From assembly GCA_946902875.1 (NCBI GenBank), contig OX336351.1:4585761-4649760 (forward strand): DNA of 64,000 bases, read 5' to 3'. A program made the position numbers and the translations under genes. The notes beneath the pieces were generated by a model that was given only the letters and a program-made list of their open reading frames with translations, did not search any database and was not told the origin of the DNA. Source of the stretch: Nematopogon swammerdamellus. Taxonomy: Eukaryota; Arthropoda; Insecta; Lepidoptera; Adelidae. Shown one piece after another: positions 9,807 to 21,659 of this stretch. Within the stretch, counting starts at the first letter, position 1. The number at the start of each line of letters is the position of its first letter.

Positions 9807-9814
9807 TCTGAGGA

Positions 9815-10365
9815 TGCACAAATATTTTTATTTCGTCTTCTGTAAAATTTAAATTTTGTTTTAACTGTAATAAACGACATATTTTTACCATCCATATTTC
9901 AACAAGCTGGTTAAGTAGTTTCATCCAACCTACCGCTTTGGGGCTTCAGGGGCTCATGATCATGATCACCAACTTGGTGGTAGTGAGCGTTCAGGAGTCG
10001 ACCTTTTGAAAACAATTTCTGCCAGTTGTAAAGGGGAAGTCTTACAATGCAGAACTTTGTCGACTCGTCAACTCTACGCAGAATTCAAATCAAATGCTAA
10101 CTTTATTCTTCGCTTAAAACTCGTCGCTCGCAGCGAAAAGTTAATATTAATTTTCATAATGAGTTAGGTATTGAATGACGTAGGCATAATTGGGTTTAGA
10201 GATCTTATGAGGGTTTTGGATACTTTGATACTTTCTCTCAAATTATCTACATTTCATTATGTAAAACTACATAATATGTAATTGAGAAATCACACGACCT
10301 ACAACTTATTTATTTATTTATCTTAGGTATTTTGACAGAGTAGTAGACATGACACACGACTTGCA
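9815..10365. other. No supported feature
   Basis: AT-rich sequence without long frames or recognisable repeats. Confidence 0.45.
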
Positions 10366-10368
10366 CCC

Positions 10369-11015
10369 GTGTGTTTCTGTATCATAGGGATAGTTCTACC
10401 GCTTGTTTCGTGTATCATAGGGAAAGTTCTTTGTTTCGTGTATCATAGGGTCAGTTCTCCCGCTTATTTCGTGTATCATAGCAACTGTTCTCCATCTTGT
10501 TTTGTATATCATAGGGACAATTGTCCCGCTTGTTTCGTGTATTATAGGGACAGTTCTCCTATGTATCATAGCGACGGTTCTCCCTCTTGTTTTGTGTATT
10601 ATAGGGAGAGTTCTTCCGCTTGTTTCGTGCATCATGGGCACAGTTATTTCGCTAGTTTTCTGTATTTTAGGGGCATTTTTTGCTTGTTTCGTATTCTCAT
10701 ATTATTTAGATATTTCTCCTGCTTGTTTTGTGTATTACAGAGGCAGTTGTCGCGGTAATTTTGAGTAATAAAGAACGTTCTTCCGGTTGCTTTTCCGGTT
10801 GTTGTATGTGTTGGAAACAGTCCTCCAGCAGGGAGGCTTGATGTATAACAGGGATAGTTCTCGGGCTTGCATTTTGTTTCATAGAGATGGTTACTCCCTC
10901 GCTTGTTTTGTATATTATAGATATAGTTATTATCTCGCTTGTTTTGTGTATCATAGGAATGTTTTATATATGATAGGGACAGGTGCCCCTCTTGTTTTGT
11001 GTATCATAGGTAAAA
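10369..11015 (+). repeat. ~33-bp minisatellite (GTATCATAGGGACAGTTCTC)
   Basis: About 18 degenerate tandem units of the form TGTATCATAGGGACAGTTCTCC followed by CGCTTGTTTCG. Unit length varies by a few bases, with larger interruptions at 10680-10900. Several frames on both strands stay open over the array and give cysteine-rich repeated peptides. I treat these as by-products of the repeat. Confidence 0.9.
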
Positions 11016-12970
11016 TGGCGCCAGTGATGGCCCGTCGCTCTATGTAATCAGTCGCCACAGCAAGGCGGTGTGTTACCCAAATTATTGGCAGGGCGCCGGG
11101 CGTCACCCATCAAGAGACGTGACTAATGCCCCGCGACACCAACACTCGCGCCTGCTGCTATTTCGGAACACTCCCCGGTGCGTTCCGAAACACTCGTCCG
11201 GAGTGGACTGTGACGTGGAGTAGATGTGGGCTTGGTTTTTACTGCCCTTTAAAATAGATGTTATACGACGCTTTGCCTTGAATGGAGAAATAGCTATGCA
11301 TGGAATGTATACAGCGTTTATGTTGAAAAAGAGAGTGAAAAGAACATTAATATGGGTAAGTTGGTTTTAAATCATCAGCATGGTTGGATTTTTAACATTG
11401 AAAATGTTTATGTTCTCGTGATCGAGTATAGTGCCCCGATTTATGAAATTGTGACATTTGCCTGTAGTTTCGCAGATATGAGAGGTACGCGGATGGGTCA
11501 TATGTGTGTCTGCCGGAGCGCTTCAAAGTGCAATTTGAATTCCCAAAATAGGTCGGTAACTTTTTGAGATTTTCCAAAATTTGTCAAAAAGAAAAAAAAA
11601 ACGACGACTTGGATCGAGAATTTCCCAATAACTTTTTTTTGAGCTCGCTATTCAAGAAACGGAAAAAATTGAAATTCGGGATTGAAGCTAGTTCGAGCCA
11701 TCTTAGGAGGCGGGCGGACAAAACTGTAGGCGGTAGCGGGCCCCTTACGCGCGAGGCCAGTCTGCGTGCGCTCCGTTCACTTTATCGTCAGTACGATAAA
11801 GAATGAATTTCCTATTAACAAAATTTGTCAAATTTTATCGTGTGTGAATATAATTACAAATACACTTCTAAGGTATTAAGTTCGTCTTCGCATTGAAATA
11901 GAACTGACGGGATTTTCGACGATCCAAGGATAGGTTACGCACCATGGGACAATGAAAACTCCACTCTATGAGGTTTCGGAACACGCCTTTTGTTCCTTAA
12001 TTATATTTAGATGGTAGAGTTGATCGGCCTACTTCGATCTAGCTTGCCATTTCGAAAGATCCATCCGTTTCGTTTCGTTCTATTAATATCTTGTTTTCGT
12101 TCTCACGATGTTTACTACTAGGAAAATATTGAATAGATTTCAAACTTAAATGACAGAGTTACAGCCGATTTCATTCAAACATTGCTTAAGTAAATATACT
12201 TGTACATATGTTGTGTAGGTAAAACGATATCCATACTTTTTAGTTCTTTATATGTGCACATACGTCGTATTTATAGATTGGTTACAGACACGAAAAAACT
12301 GAAAATGTCGGTTGGATTGGAATTTCTTTTTTGACACAGGACAGCATGACAATGGAAAGGGCTTGTGACAAGGAAAACATGTTATATTTATAGGTAATTG
12401 GGTAATTTTATTTACATAATTTTACATAGTCTTTCTCTGTAAAAAAAATTCGAACAATAAACTGTTAAAGAACTTTGGTTTACTTAATAATAAAGAAAAA
12501 AAGGAAAAACATTTTTTTTTATAATAATTTTTTTTTTTTAATATTAAAGAATATTTAAACGTAAATCGAGCATTCTCTCTGCGAAACAATGGAGTCTTAA
12601 CATTTTGAAAAAAAAAAAATAGAGAAGATAGGGTTTATGGTTTAATTTTCTTAAATTATAATTTTTATATCAATAAACTTAAATTTAAAGATTTAGGTTT
12701 TAGTGTAAGCCATAAAGGTTTACAGTAAAACCTAAAAAACCCTTTCCAGTCATCGCGACTCGTGCTTGAACGCTTTTTACAAGCTTTAAATGTAACTTCG
12801 CTAACTAACTAATGTCGCGCTATCAATAAAAAAAAAAAAAAACTTCACTTGTTAGTATGGGTCAAATCTTGCAATTGAATTTTAAACCAGTTCCACTCAA
12901 CCGATTGAGGTGAAATTTTGCACACGTTCGCATGTGGCGTGTTGCTTTTTTAGGGTTCCGTAAATATACT
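11016..12970. other. No supported feature
   Basis: A modestly GC-rich part (11040-11200) and otherwise AT-rich sequence. The short frames at 11352-11806 show no motif. TTTTAGGGTTCCGTA near 12950 is a common LINE-tail motif in this window. Nothing else stands out. Confidence 0.45.
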
Positions 12971-12976
12971 TGTACA

Positions 12977-13324
12977 TTTTTTATGACAACTGACACCGTT
13001 GCCTACATCACCATACATCCGTGATGTCAGCCCATAACACCTTGGTGAACTAGGTGCCATGTCAGTGCTTCCCTTCGGTCGAGTATGTATAGCTGGCACG
13101 GCTATACATACTCTGGACTGGACAAAAAAACACGAACTATTTAAATAGCCGTTTCAATCAGTGCGGTGGTACCAAGCCGGGCGGGTTAAACCCTACCACG
13201 GAATCCGAACCACGGTCAGCCTTCAACGGTCGAGCTGTCACCCATCCATCCACTGACCGCGCCCAGGTGAGCTTATGATCCGACTCACAGTCGATCGACC
13301 GCACCACTGAGCTACCGAGGCTGA
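12977..13324 (-). mobile_element. SINE with tRNA-type head
   Basis: Full orientation from GTCAGCCTCGGTAGCTCAGT (complement of 13305-13324) to the T-run at 12977. The 5S-like segment is altered: after GGGTGACAGC the sequence reads through GGATGGATGG and a shorter linker. Inside the body, 13083-13115 has become a small hairpin (arms GAGTATGTATAGC). Confidence 0.85.
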
Positions 13325-13339
13325 CATACATATTACTAC

Positions 13340-13496
13340 AGTTTTACACCGGTTCCGAACGGCGAAGCAGCAGTTGCATGTATGCACGTAATTTTTTTTG
13401 TCAGAAAAAACTCCTTGGTACACGTCGACCGGATTCGAACCGCGGACCCTCGCATGAGAAGCCGATGCCCAAACCACTCGGCCACCCGCCGCTTTT
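13340..13496 (-). mobile_element. tRNA-derived SINE head b
   Basis: The minus strand reads GCGGGTGGCCGAGTGGTTTG (A box), CATCGGCTTCTCATGCGAGG and GCGGTTCGAATCCGGTCGAC (B box). This is an 80-base tRNA-like unit of the serine/leucine type judged by the GCCGAGTGGTT arm. An A-rich linker, then CTGCTTCGCCGTTCGGAACC and GGTGTAAAACTGTAG follow. It is SINE-like and probably not a working tRNA gene, because acceptor ends do not pair well and a second copy lies at 57241-57390. It abuts the previous SINE. Confidence 0.75.
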
Positions 13497-13754
13497 AATC
13501 TCTCTCTGAAGGTCACGTAAGTAAGAAAATTACGAAGGCATTGAGAACCGGCTATGTTTTAAGACGGTTCCTAAAATAAATTTTCGATTTCAATTTTAAT
13601 CCAGAACCGGGTACCCGGTTTTTTCGATTATTTCGGTTCTCTTAAAACTTTTACTAAAATACTAGTTACAATGTCGTCCAGAAACCTGCGCCGTGAAGCT
13701 GAAGGCTCAGTCTCTAAGGATGTATTTCCGTGTAAGTGGAAAGAGGCTTTTATA

Positions 13755-13860
13755 GTCATCATCATCATCATCATCATCAGCCTGTATCGGTCCACTGCTG
13801 GACATAGCCCTCTCCCAAGGCACGCCACCACACGCGGTCTTCCGCTCTTCTCAGTATAGT
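13755..13860 (-). mobile_element. RTE-like LINE 3' terminus with (ATG)n tail
   Basis: GGTGGCGTGCCTTGGGAGAG, then TATGTCCAGCAGTGGACCGA, TACAGGCTGATGATGATGAT on the minus strand. TATGTCCAGCAGTGGAC is also the end of the RTE-like copies at 2640-2960 and 54645-54958 (coding YVQQW). Only the terminal ~100 bp is present. Confidence 0.7.
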
Positions 13861-14695
13861 GTCCAACACAAAAGCGGTCCCAGACACCGAGTCGAGAACT
13901 ACAGACCGGTTTCTCGTCTGTCTATATTTAATTAATTAATTGTTCGAACGCCTAACATTACCTAGTAAGCTAATAGACTTAAAGGTGTGGTCTTTATTTC
14001 CGAAATTCAGTCTTACTTCGAGCCATATTTAGCTTTAAGACTAGTTTTCCCGCGCAGGAAGCAATAACTCAGTTTGTGCGGTCTACCACCTGAAATATTC
14101 AAGTTCTCCCGAAACTTAGCAGTTGTTTGGTTATACTGACCTCTCCGAACTTAGCTGCGAATGCAGGCTGCGGTGTGAACTAAGAATTTATGGCCCCCGC
14201 GATCCAAGTTGAGGTTGGTCTTGGTTCTCCCACCTCGGAGTAGGGTTTTCACCTGTTCGGGAATGATCCGCACGCTCCGTCCCGATGTCCGGAGTTTTTT
14301 AAACGTTTAAAAAAATACCAATGCTTAATTTAATGCTTCATACGAGGTAAGTGTAATTCCTAGAGTGCAAGCAGGATAGCGAAACGCAGCTTTTTTGGGT
14401 TGGAGTAGGATGCATAGCTTGTAAAATTTTAGCGCAAGCAGAAATTCAGTTTTATTTTTTTTTATGCTAATCTGGAAATTGAAAAAAAAAAACAATTAAA
14501 AAGCTACCGAGTATAATCAAGGAATTAAATATATTTTTCAAAACCTTGCTTTAATTACATCCATACGTATTCAGTCAGAGATATTTTCATGATTTCGTTT
14601 CTTTCTATTGAGCGAAGCTAATCAGTGTATTTAAAAAGCTAATCATATGACCTGATTGATGAAGTTTAGCATAATAATTAAAACTGAATATGTCA
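13861..14695. other. No supported feature
   Basis: Unremarkable mixed sequence; no frame or repeat that I can assign. Confidence 0.4.
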
Positions 14696-14699
14696 GGTG

Positions 14700-14925
14700 A
14701 GTAATATTATTGGTACATACATACACATCACACGATGTATGCCAAAAAACAGAGGAAGCAGAGTAATCGGGGTTGTGCTACAAGTAATCTGGTATAACTT
14801 ACAGCACAACAACGACGACCATACGACATCTTGTTCTTATCCCTTAGTCGCCTTTTACGACATGTACGGGGAGAGATGCAGTGGGGGTATTATTTTTAAT
14901 TACAGACCCCACACAGTACATTCTC
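14700..14925 (-). repeat. Dispersed repeat c, internally deleted copy
   Basis: The complement reads GTGTGGGGTCTGTAATT ... CTCTCCCCGTACATGTCG, AAAAGGCGACTAAGGGATA, then jumps to ACCCCGATTACTCTGC and the CATA-rich end. Compared with 24800-25145, about 120 bp of the middle is missing. Confidence 0.7.
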
Positions 14926-14929
14926 AGAA

Positions 14930-15890
14930 AGAAGGGAATTTCACCTTGTATCATTGATATTATGATAATATCAATGCCTTGTATGCAGCCTTAATAGTCA
15001 TGCACCGCTACAGGGTTTCTTTCAAAGTCATAAAGTCTTTGAGTGAAACCCTCAATACAAACCAGCATAGAACATGATGGATTCTACAATCAACTTATTA
15101 GTAGGTAGGTACTGTTTAAATCTTTGCAACATAGGGAAAATACTGTGCAATCATATTGATTGGGTGTTTTAAAGGTAGTTTGTTTTGCATATACCGACAT
15201 AGTGTCAGGTCCGTTTCGTGGTCAAAATTTCTCAAATTACACATTTATTTTTAATTTCAACTCAAATGTCCCGGAAAAAAACCATAGACAAGTTGGCAAC
15301 CCTGCCTCGGAGGTATGAGGCTGCAGAAGCCGGCCGGTTGCACGAATTGTCTAAATATTCTTGCAGGTATGAGAAAATTAGAAAGGTAATATAAAATAGA
15401 AGATAGTTTATTTATTGCACGCCAATTAGGACAGTACATAACTTTTAAAATTAGAACTTTAACGCAAGTGAACATAGTTACAGAACAATAACGTGCAAGG
15501 AAGACTCTTCACTAGGAGCTATTTCTTTGGCAGAACTGGGGGAGATTTACCTTCTTTCCTACCCTCAGTGCAACCTTAATTTTTCGTCGTCATTCAATAT
15601 GTTGTATTGTATATATATTTAATTGTAATAGTTGTATTTAATTTATAGTTTATTTAATTATAATTATTATTTTTTAAGATAGTTTAGTTTGTAATATTTA
15701 TTTTTCTTTTATTGTATAAATATATTATTGTTCATAAGTTCAGAATCATTTTCTAAATTCATGTATTTTTATAATATATTTTACTTATCTGAATTTAATT
15801 TATTTTCAAAATAAACAATATAATCAAGTTACCTTGTTATTTTATTGGTTGTATTGTAACTGTACTTTACAGCTGTAGGCCATTGGGGAA
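14930..15890. other. No supported feature
   Basis: AT-rich; the only dispersed-repeat hint is TTTATTGCACGCCAATTAGG near 15410. Confidence 0.4.
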
Positions 15891-15894
15891 TAGG

Positions 15895-15965
15895 CAAATC
15901 AGGAGTTGGCGAATAAGGAATTGGCGAATAAAGAATTGGCCAGTACGGAAGTTGGCGAATGTGGA
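15895..15965 (+). repeat. 15-bp minisatellite (GGCGAATAAGGAATT)
   Basis: About four imperfect units of AGGAGTTGGCGAATA. Confidence 0.8.
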
Positions 15966-16669
15966 ACCACCCGCTCGGCTTGTGTATAAAAAGTCAAACT
16001 TTGGACGAAGAGAAGCACATACAAATTAAATAGTACGTACGTTTAGAACAGCAAAATAACATTATTATAAGTATTAAGTGACTATCCACATAGTAACATC
16101 GCCTACAGCTACAGCTTGAGAGCAAAATTAACAATTTTCCCAACACACTGCCGTAACCATCAAATTTCATTCAATCAATGCTTCACCGTCCGCATCATTA
16201 AATCATTCAGTCTACCACTTAAAGAAATAGATTTAAGAACTTGGGAACCATCATTCATATGGAACCTAGGCGCGCAAAAAAAAAACCATATCAACCACTC
16301 ATATGTCATCATCAATATCAACACCATACATAATATGTTATATTTTTCACTGATGACGACAACACAGTCGAAATATCTGTAATAATTGTGTAATTTTATA
16401 AATAATATTTATATATAAAAATTCATCAAACAAACATTTTGTAAATAAAAATAATTTATTGTCAATACTTCTAACTGCAAAAACTTATAACATTAAGTAT
16501 ATCAGGACTAAAGAGCCTTTGGCAAATTTTGATACGTAAATTTGTATCAGCTAAATAATGTTAGTATCTATACTCGTATTAAACAATTACAATACGATTG
16601 ACGCAGGCCGGTCTCCGCACATATAAAACCCGTTCACAATAAAGCTCCTCTATTCTATACCATACCTGT

Positions 16670-17044
16670 CAGCCACGGCAGCTCAGTGGTGCGGCCGGTC
16701 GACTGTTATTAAGCAATCCTGAGCGCGGTCAGTACTCGGATGGGTGACCGCACGACCGTTGGAGACTGACCGCGGTTCGGATTGCACGTTAAACTGTTAG
16801 GTCCCTTTCCTTCTTACCTTACTAGGCGGTAGGGTTTATCGCGGCCGGGGTGGTACCACCGCACTGAACGAAACGTCGGTCGAAACGGCTATGTAAATAG
16901 TTTGTGTTTTCCGTCCAGTTCAGTGTAGCCGCCGGCACGATCGAAGGGAAGCACTGACGTGGCACCAAGTTCACCCGGTGTTATGGGCTGACATCACGGA
17001 TGTTGTAGGTGATGTAGCCAATCGTGTCAGTTTCCATAAAAAAA
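16670..17044 (+). mobile_element. Full-length SINE with tRNA/5S head
   Basis: Starts CAGCCACGGCAGCTCAGTGG. The 5S-like part is ATTAAGCAATCCTGAGCGCG then CAGTACTCGGATGGGTGACC, and the B box GGTTCGGATTGC has one change. The complete body and an interrupted A tail follow. Confidence 0.9.
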
Positions 17045-17500
17045 TATAAGTATATATATAAATGCAATAAAAAAAAAAATCATTACTGATCCGCATTAAA
17101 CATTACCCCCCTCTAAAAGATACCCCAATATTCCCCGAACACAACAAACCGCGTGAGATAGCCGATGTCTCGACAAAAGGCCCAGACCAGTTTCACGATA
17201 CGTTTATAGCCCGACAATAAAATGTATCTTCGCATTCAAATACAAGTCAATCAATGGCTTTATAGTAACAAGGGCGCGGTGACAATGGGACGAGTTTACG
17301 AGTGACACGATTTACAAGCTACGGCCATAAACGCGCCCTACGGACACGCTAATTGGCTATGAAAAATCATGAATGTCTTCAAAATTCTAAAAGTATGCAC
17401 ATACATACATACATACGCTTCCGGGCCACTTGTACCATTAGACAGTACCATTGATGGTACAATTGACACCGATTTATCCCATTAGTACCATTGTACTACC

Positions 17501-17657
17501 CTACCAAAACTTTTAGACCAATGGCATTAGTGTTAGTTAGTGAGTTAGTGTGCGTGAACGCCACTGCGGTGCTCGGCACACTAATAGATGCACTCAGCGC
17601 GTACACTTGTACATATTATCACTAACACTAATGCCATTGGTCTACAAGTTTTGGTAG
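17501..17657. mobile_element. Short palindromic MITE
   Basis: CTACCAAAACTTTTAGACCA followed by ATGGCATTAGTGTTAG recurs inverted at 17619-17657 with one mismatch in ~38 bp. The ~80-bp centre is unique. No target duplication is clear. Confidence 0.65.
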
Positions 17658-17659
17658 CG

Positions 17660-18170
17660 TTATACAAACAATTTCATGTAATGAAGATAGGAACTCCTTC
17701 ATCCTTCGTAATTACTTTTTATTATTGTCTCCTGGCCACTTATGACAAAACTAATCACACCAAAGTACATACATACATATCAAGTATAAAATCCGAAATC
17801 TAAACTTTGTTTCTACGTCGAAAATCATCGATACATCCGACATAGCGCACCCCACTAGCCGCACGTGCGTGCGCGCATCACCGCGGGTGTGCTGCGCCCA
17901 CGTGATGGAGGGTGTTTTTGAACAGTTTATACACAATACTATAATCCCGCGCAGTCGCGTGGACCCATTACTATGATGAAATGTTATTGTTCCTAAGTAA
18001 TGGGTCGTGTGGAGTACCTACCGGGTGCTTAATTATTATTGCTTGGGGCAATTTTGATTAGTAATTTATTATTACGAAGAATAGTGACTGTGTTATATTT
18101 CTTCATATGAATAGTTACTGTTCAGTTATATATAGTATAACAAAGAAATAATATGTCTAAAATATGTAAT
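17660..18170. other. No supported feature
   Basis: Mixed sequence with a GC-rich patch at 17840-17910 and CATA runs; no assignable frame. Confidence 0.4.
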
Positions 18171-18175
18171 ACAAC

Positions 18176-18500
18176 ATACATACATACATACCACACGCTG
18201 TATCCCGACAATCGGGGTGAGCAGCGTAATCGGTGTTAGGACTCTGTAAATTACGGCACAACACCGACCACCGCGTTTAGCAAAGTATTCGGGCAAGATA
18301 ACTAACCAGCAACAAATAAGGCACGACGACCCACCTGCTGCATGATTCGGTGGAAGGACCGTGCCAAGATAAGAGATGGCTGGCTGGCCTGTTGCCCTTT
18401 AGTACGGCACCTTGTCCTTATCCCTTAGTGCCTTTTACGACATGCACGGGGAGAGATGCAGTGGGGCTATTCTTTTAAAGTACCGTCCCCACACGATACA
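18176..18500 (-). repeat. Dispersed repeat c, near complete
   Basis: The complement runs from GTGTGGGGACGGTACTTTAA through CATGTCGTAAAAGGCACTAA, AAGGGCAACAGGCCAGCC and ACCTGCTGCTTGATTT-like parts to the end in CATACATACATACATAC. It is the same order as 24800-25145 and may have been mobile, but neither terminal repeats nor coding sequence are visible. Confidence 0.75.
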
Positions 18501-18979
18501 TGTTGGTAACAGTGTAAAATGTATGCAATGTAAATGTGAATGCCGTATCTGGTTATTTAAATCCATGGCTGTGTCTATTTGGAGCACCACGATACGTAGA
18601 GCTGGCGACTAATATTGGACATCCCAGGAAACAATAGCGTTACGAGTGTGTCTGTCTATGTGTCATTGTGGACTAATTTGTAAGAAATAGTCAACTGATT
18701 CTGACATTGTATTGTATAAATTTATTGCACTCAAATAGAATATGGGCAAAAGGTAACACTTAATGCCTCTAGGCATTTTCTAACAGGGTACCTTTGGGGT
18801 ATGATAACTGCTAGGTGAGTGGCGGAAAGAGATATTTTAAGTAGTATGATATGACAGATGTACGGGAATACAAAAAAATAGATAAACTTAAATATGAATA
18901 GTTTAAATACTATATCTATATACCAGATATATACATAAGATAGACTAAATATACTTGGTTTTTACATATTATATATTAT

Positions 18980-20516
18980 ACTAGCTGAGCCCGCGGCTCC
19001 GCTCGCGTGAAATTCGTATTCCAAAGAAGAATGTAAGTAACTAAGGGCGAGGCCGAAGGCCGAGCTGCGTTCAGGTAATCGAAAAACCTTCTTAAAGAAA
19101 GTAACTAACTAAGGGCTAGGCCGAAGGCCGAGCTGCTTTCAGGTAAACGATAAACCTTTCTCAAATAAAGGAAGTAAGTAAGGGCGAGGCCGAAGGCCGA
19201 GCTGCGTTCAGGAAGACGATAAACCTTCTGGAAGAAAGGAAGGAACTAAGTGCGAGGCCGAAGGCCGAGCTGCGTTCAGGTAAACCAAAAACCCTCTTCC
19301 GCCTTCGGGCCTCGCCCTTAAAGACTTCCCTTCTTCTATAGAATATAATATCGTTTACTCAATCTATTTATTTCATAAAAATAAAAAAGTAATATTAATA
19401 ACTAAAGAATTAAACCTACCTAACAAACATTAAAATAACTATCAAAACGGGCATTTTCAAATGTTCTTAGAGCACTTGCGGCATTACCCCGCTGGATGGC
19501 AAGGCTTACCCTTTGAATGAAGTACATAAGCCCTTGATGGCGGGACACCAGTTGCGTCAACCAGCTCAAGCCTCTTTTGGCTTCACTGCTCCACGGACCG
19601 AGGGTTTCAACCGCAAACGCAACAAATTCGAAATCTTGAATTATATTTCTATATTTGCTGCGTTTGAGGCTCTCCGCCCCAGCCTCGGCCGCGCCAGCCG
19701 CTCTTGAAGATGTCCTATCGTGACTTGGAGCCAATGTGAGAACACAAGTGGCGTCCCACATCAAAGAACTACCCTTAGTCCATGGCACTAAGGTGATAGC
19801 ATCGGGCCTCTTGCCACCCAGCCGGGAATAACCGCGAGGCTCTAGGAAGCACGGTATATTTGCCGTTAGAAGCGTGGACTTTATAATCAAATTTAAATTA
19901 AATTAACTCAATCTTAATATTAATTAACTTTATTCGAGATGGTTTAGCTTCTTCCTGTACGCAGCTCGGCCTTCGGCCTCGCCCTTAGTTACTTGCTTTC
20001 TTCGAGATGGTTTATCATTTGTCAGAACGTAGCTCGGCCTTCGGCCTCGCCTTAGTTGCTTACTTTCTTTAAGACGGTTTAGCTTCTTCCTGAACGCAGC
20101 TCGGCCTTCGGCCTCGCCCTTAGTTACTTGCTTTCTTCGAGATGGTTTTTCAATTATCCGAACGTAGCTCAACCTTCGGCCTCACCTTAGTTACTTACTT
20201 TCTTCAAGATGGTTTAGCTTCATCCTGAACGCAGCTCGGCCTGCGGCCTCGCCCATAGTTACTTACTTTCTTCGAGAAGGTTTATGGTCTTCCAGAATAG
20301 AGCTCGGCCTTCGGCCTCGCCCTTAGTTACTTACTTTCTTCAAGAATGTTTTTCTTCTTCCTGAACTCAGCTCCGCCTTCCGCCTCGCCCTTAGTTACTT
20401 TCATCGAGAAAGAATATCGTTTACGTGAGCGCAGATCCGCCTTCGGGCCCGCCTTTAGTTACTTACTTTCTTTTTTTTAAATACGAATTTCACGCGAGCG
20501 AAGCCGCGGGCAACAG
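18980..20516. mobile_element. Foldback-like element 1 (inverted 68-bp arrays)
   Basis: The ends are inverted: ACTAGCTGAGCCCGCGGCTC ... CGTGAAATTCGTATT at left, and the complement of TATCTGTTGCCCGCGGCTTC ... GTGAAATTCGTATTT at right. Inside lie about four direct units of a 68-bp repeat (core GGCGAGGCCGAAGGCCGAGC) at 19040-19325 and about eight units in the opposite orientation at 19935-20475. A non-repeat centre holds a LINE C fragment. Long inverted repeats made of tandem units recall Foldback elements, but homology to those is not claimed. The flanks are AT-rich, so no target duplication is certain. Confidence 0.75.
19420..19890 (-). pseudogene. LINE family C, C-terminal fragment in foldback element
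   Basis: An uninterrupted 156-residue frame shows KRPDAITLVPW (27-37), WDATCVLTLAPSH (45-57), an alanine-rich stretch with KRSKY, FEFVAFAVETLGPWSSEAKR (88-107) and RVSLAIQRGNAAS (127-139). This pattern recurs in five places in the window and is the carboxyl end of a reverse-transcriptase-type protein, with no polymerase core present. The ATG is not a real start. The conserved part ends near residue 145 and the remainder runs into AT-rich sequence. It is the best-preserved C copy over the KRPD-WDATC region, perhaps because the element captured it recently. Confidence 0.75.
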
Positions 20517-20719
20517 ATATATAAATTTTATTGCACCAATGACAGCGACATAACTTCGACTTTCAATTATTATTTTTATTTATCAAACAATTTGTCACCG
20601 GCCAGCTCACGTCGAGATGACATTTCTCCGTTGTCAACATGACATTTAAAATTGTTTTTTACCTGTACTTTGGACTACGTGATTTGAAACGCGCAATAAT
20701 GTTTATAATTGTTATTTTT

Positions 20720-20900
20720 TTTTAGTTTTGTTATTTTTTTTACGTATTATGTTAACCCGGCATATAAACTGCCACTATACAAAGTTTCGTCTAATTCCGT
20801 TCAGTGGTTTTTGCGTGATGCGCGTACAGACAAACAAACAAACAAACAAACAAACAAAAATTTTAAAAACTGTTCGAACATGTTCAGTATCTCATTTTAA
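20720..20900 (+). mobile_element. LINE-type 3' tail with (CAAA)n
   Basis: AAGTTTCGTCTAATTCCGTT, CAGTGGTTTTTGCGTGATGC, CAGACAAACAAACAAACAAA. This is the standard 3' end of a dispersed non-LTR repeat. There is no coding part. Confidence 0.55.
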
Positions 20901-21289
20901 GCCACCCTGGTTAGTTTTTTTCCGAATACATTCAATGTACAGACTTTCTTACCTCTACGATTTTATTATATGTATAGATATTTACTAACTCTGAACATGA
21001 GAGACATAGGTTTTGGATCAGAGAAATTACGAAGACAAAAAGTGCTTCTTTGTCAGAATTTTAAAAGTGTGAATAGAAGAAGAGAGACGGAGATTGACAG
21101 GGAGCTGGTTCCACAGACGAGCTGCATGTATCGTGAATGAGTCCGAATTATGATGTAGTGGAATGGGAAGGAATAGTCAGCACCAAGTTATCATTACATC
21201 TAGATATCTAGAGCTTGTTAGTACCCAACCACGGAATAAGTAGTAGCTGGAAGGGTAATTGAACGGCCGTACTATCGAACTTATATATC

Positions 21290-21650
21290 ATTAGCTTTTG
21301 CCCGCGGCTACGCTCGCGTGAAATTCGTTTTTAAAAAGAAGAAAGTAAGCAAGCCCGCTACCCTACCTTTATTTCGGCGCGCGGAACAATTATAGTATTA
21401 TCAAAACCTCGTGTCCGCTTAGGGAAGCGAATCTGCGCACGGCGCCATGGCGCAAAGCTATAAAACTTTATTGCCCAACCGGACAGGAGGTTTTGATAAT
21501 ACTTTAGGTTTGTATAAGAGCCACATCTTGGCGTAAACGGAACTGAATTTTATTTAGCATATCCTGTGTCACCTAAATGATCTAAAATGTAGCTTGTACT
21601 AAGTTTCGTCGAATTCGGATGATCGGTTTAAGAGTTATGGTGGGACCCGC
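21290..21650 (+). mobile_element. Relative of foldback family, array-free, one clear end
   Basis: Starts ATTAGCTTTTGCCCGCGGCT, CGTGAAATTCGTTTTTAAAA, then TACCTTTATTTCGGCGCGCG as in 35316-35657. GTTTCGTCGAATTCGGATGA near 21603 corresponds in reverse to that element's interior. The right end is lost. It carries a separate hairpin at 21391-21505. Confidence 0.6.
21391..21505. repeat. Inverted repeat inside previous element
   Basis: TAGTATTATCAAAACCTC at left and its complement at right (arms extended by GTGTCCG/CCGGACAG), with a ~65-bp loop. Probably a small MITE. Confidence 0.6.
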
Positions 21651-21659
21651 GGGCTAAGC

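Noticed and set aside
13340..13496. Functional serine/leucine tRNA gene
   Set aside because: The cloverleaf ends pair poorly and a second copy has the same SINE-like linker and body, so I call it a SINE head.
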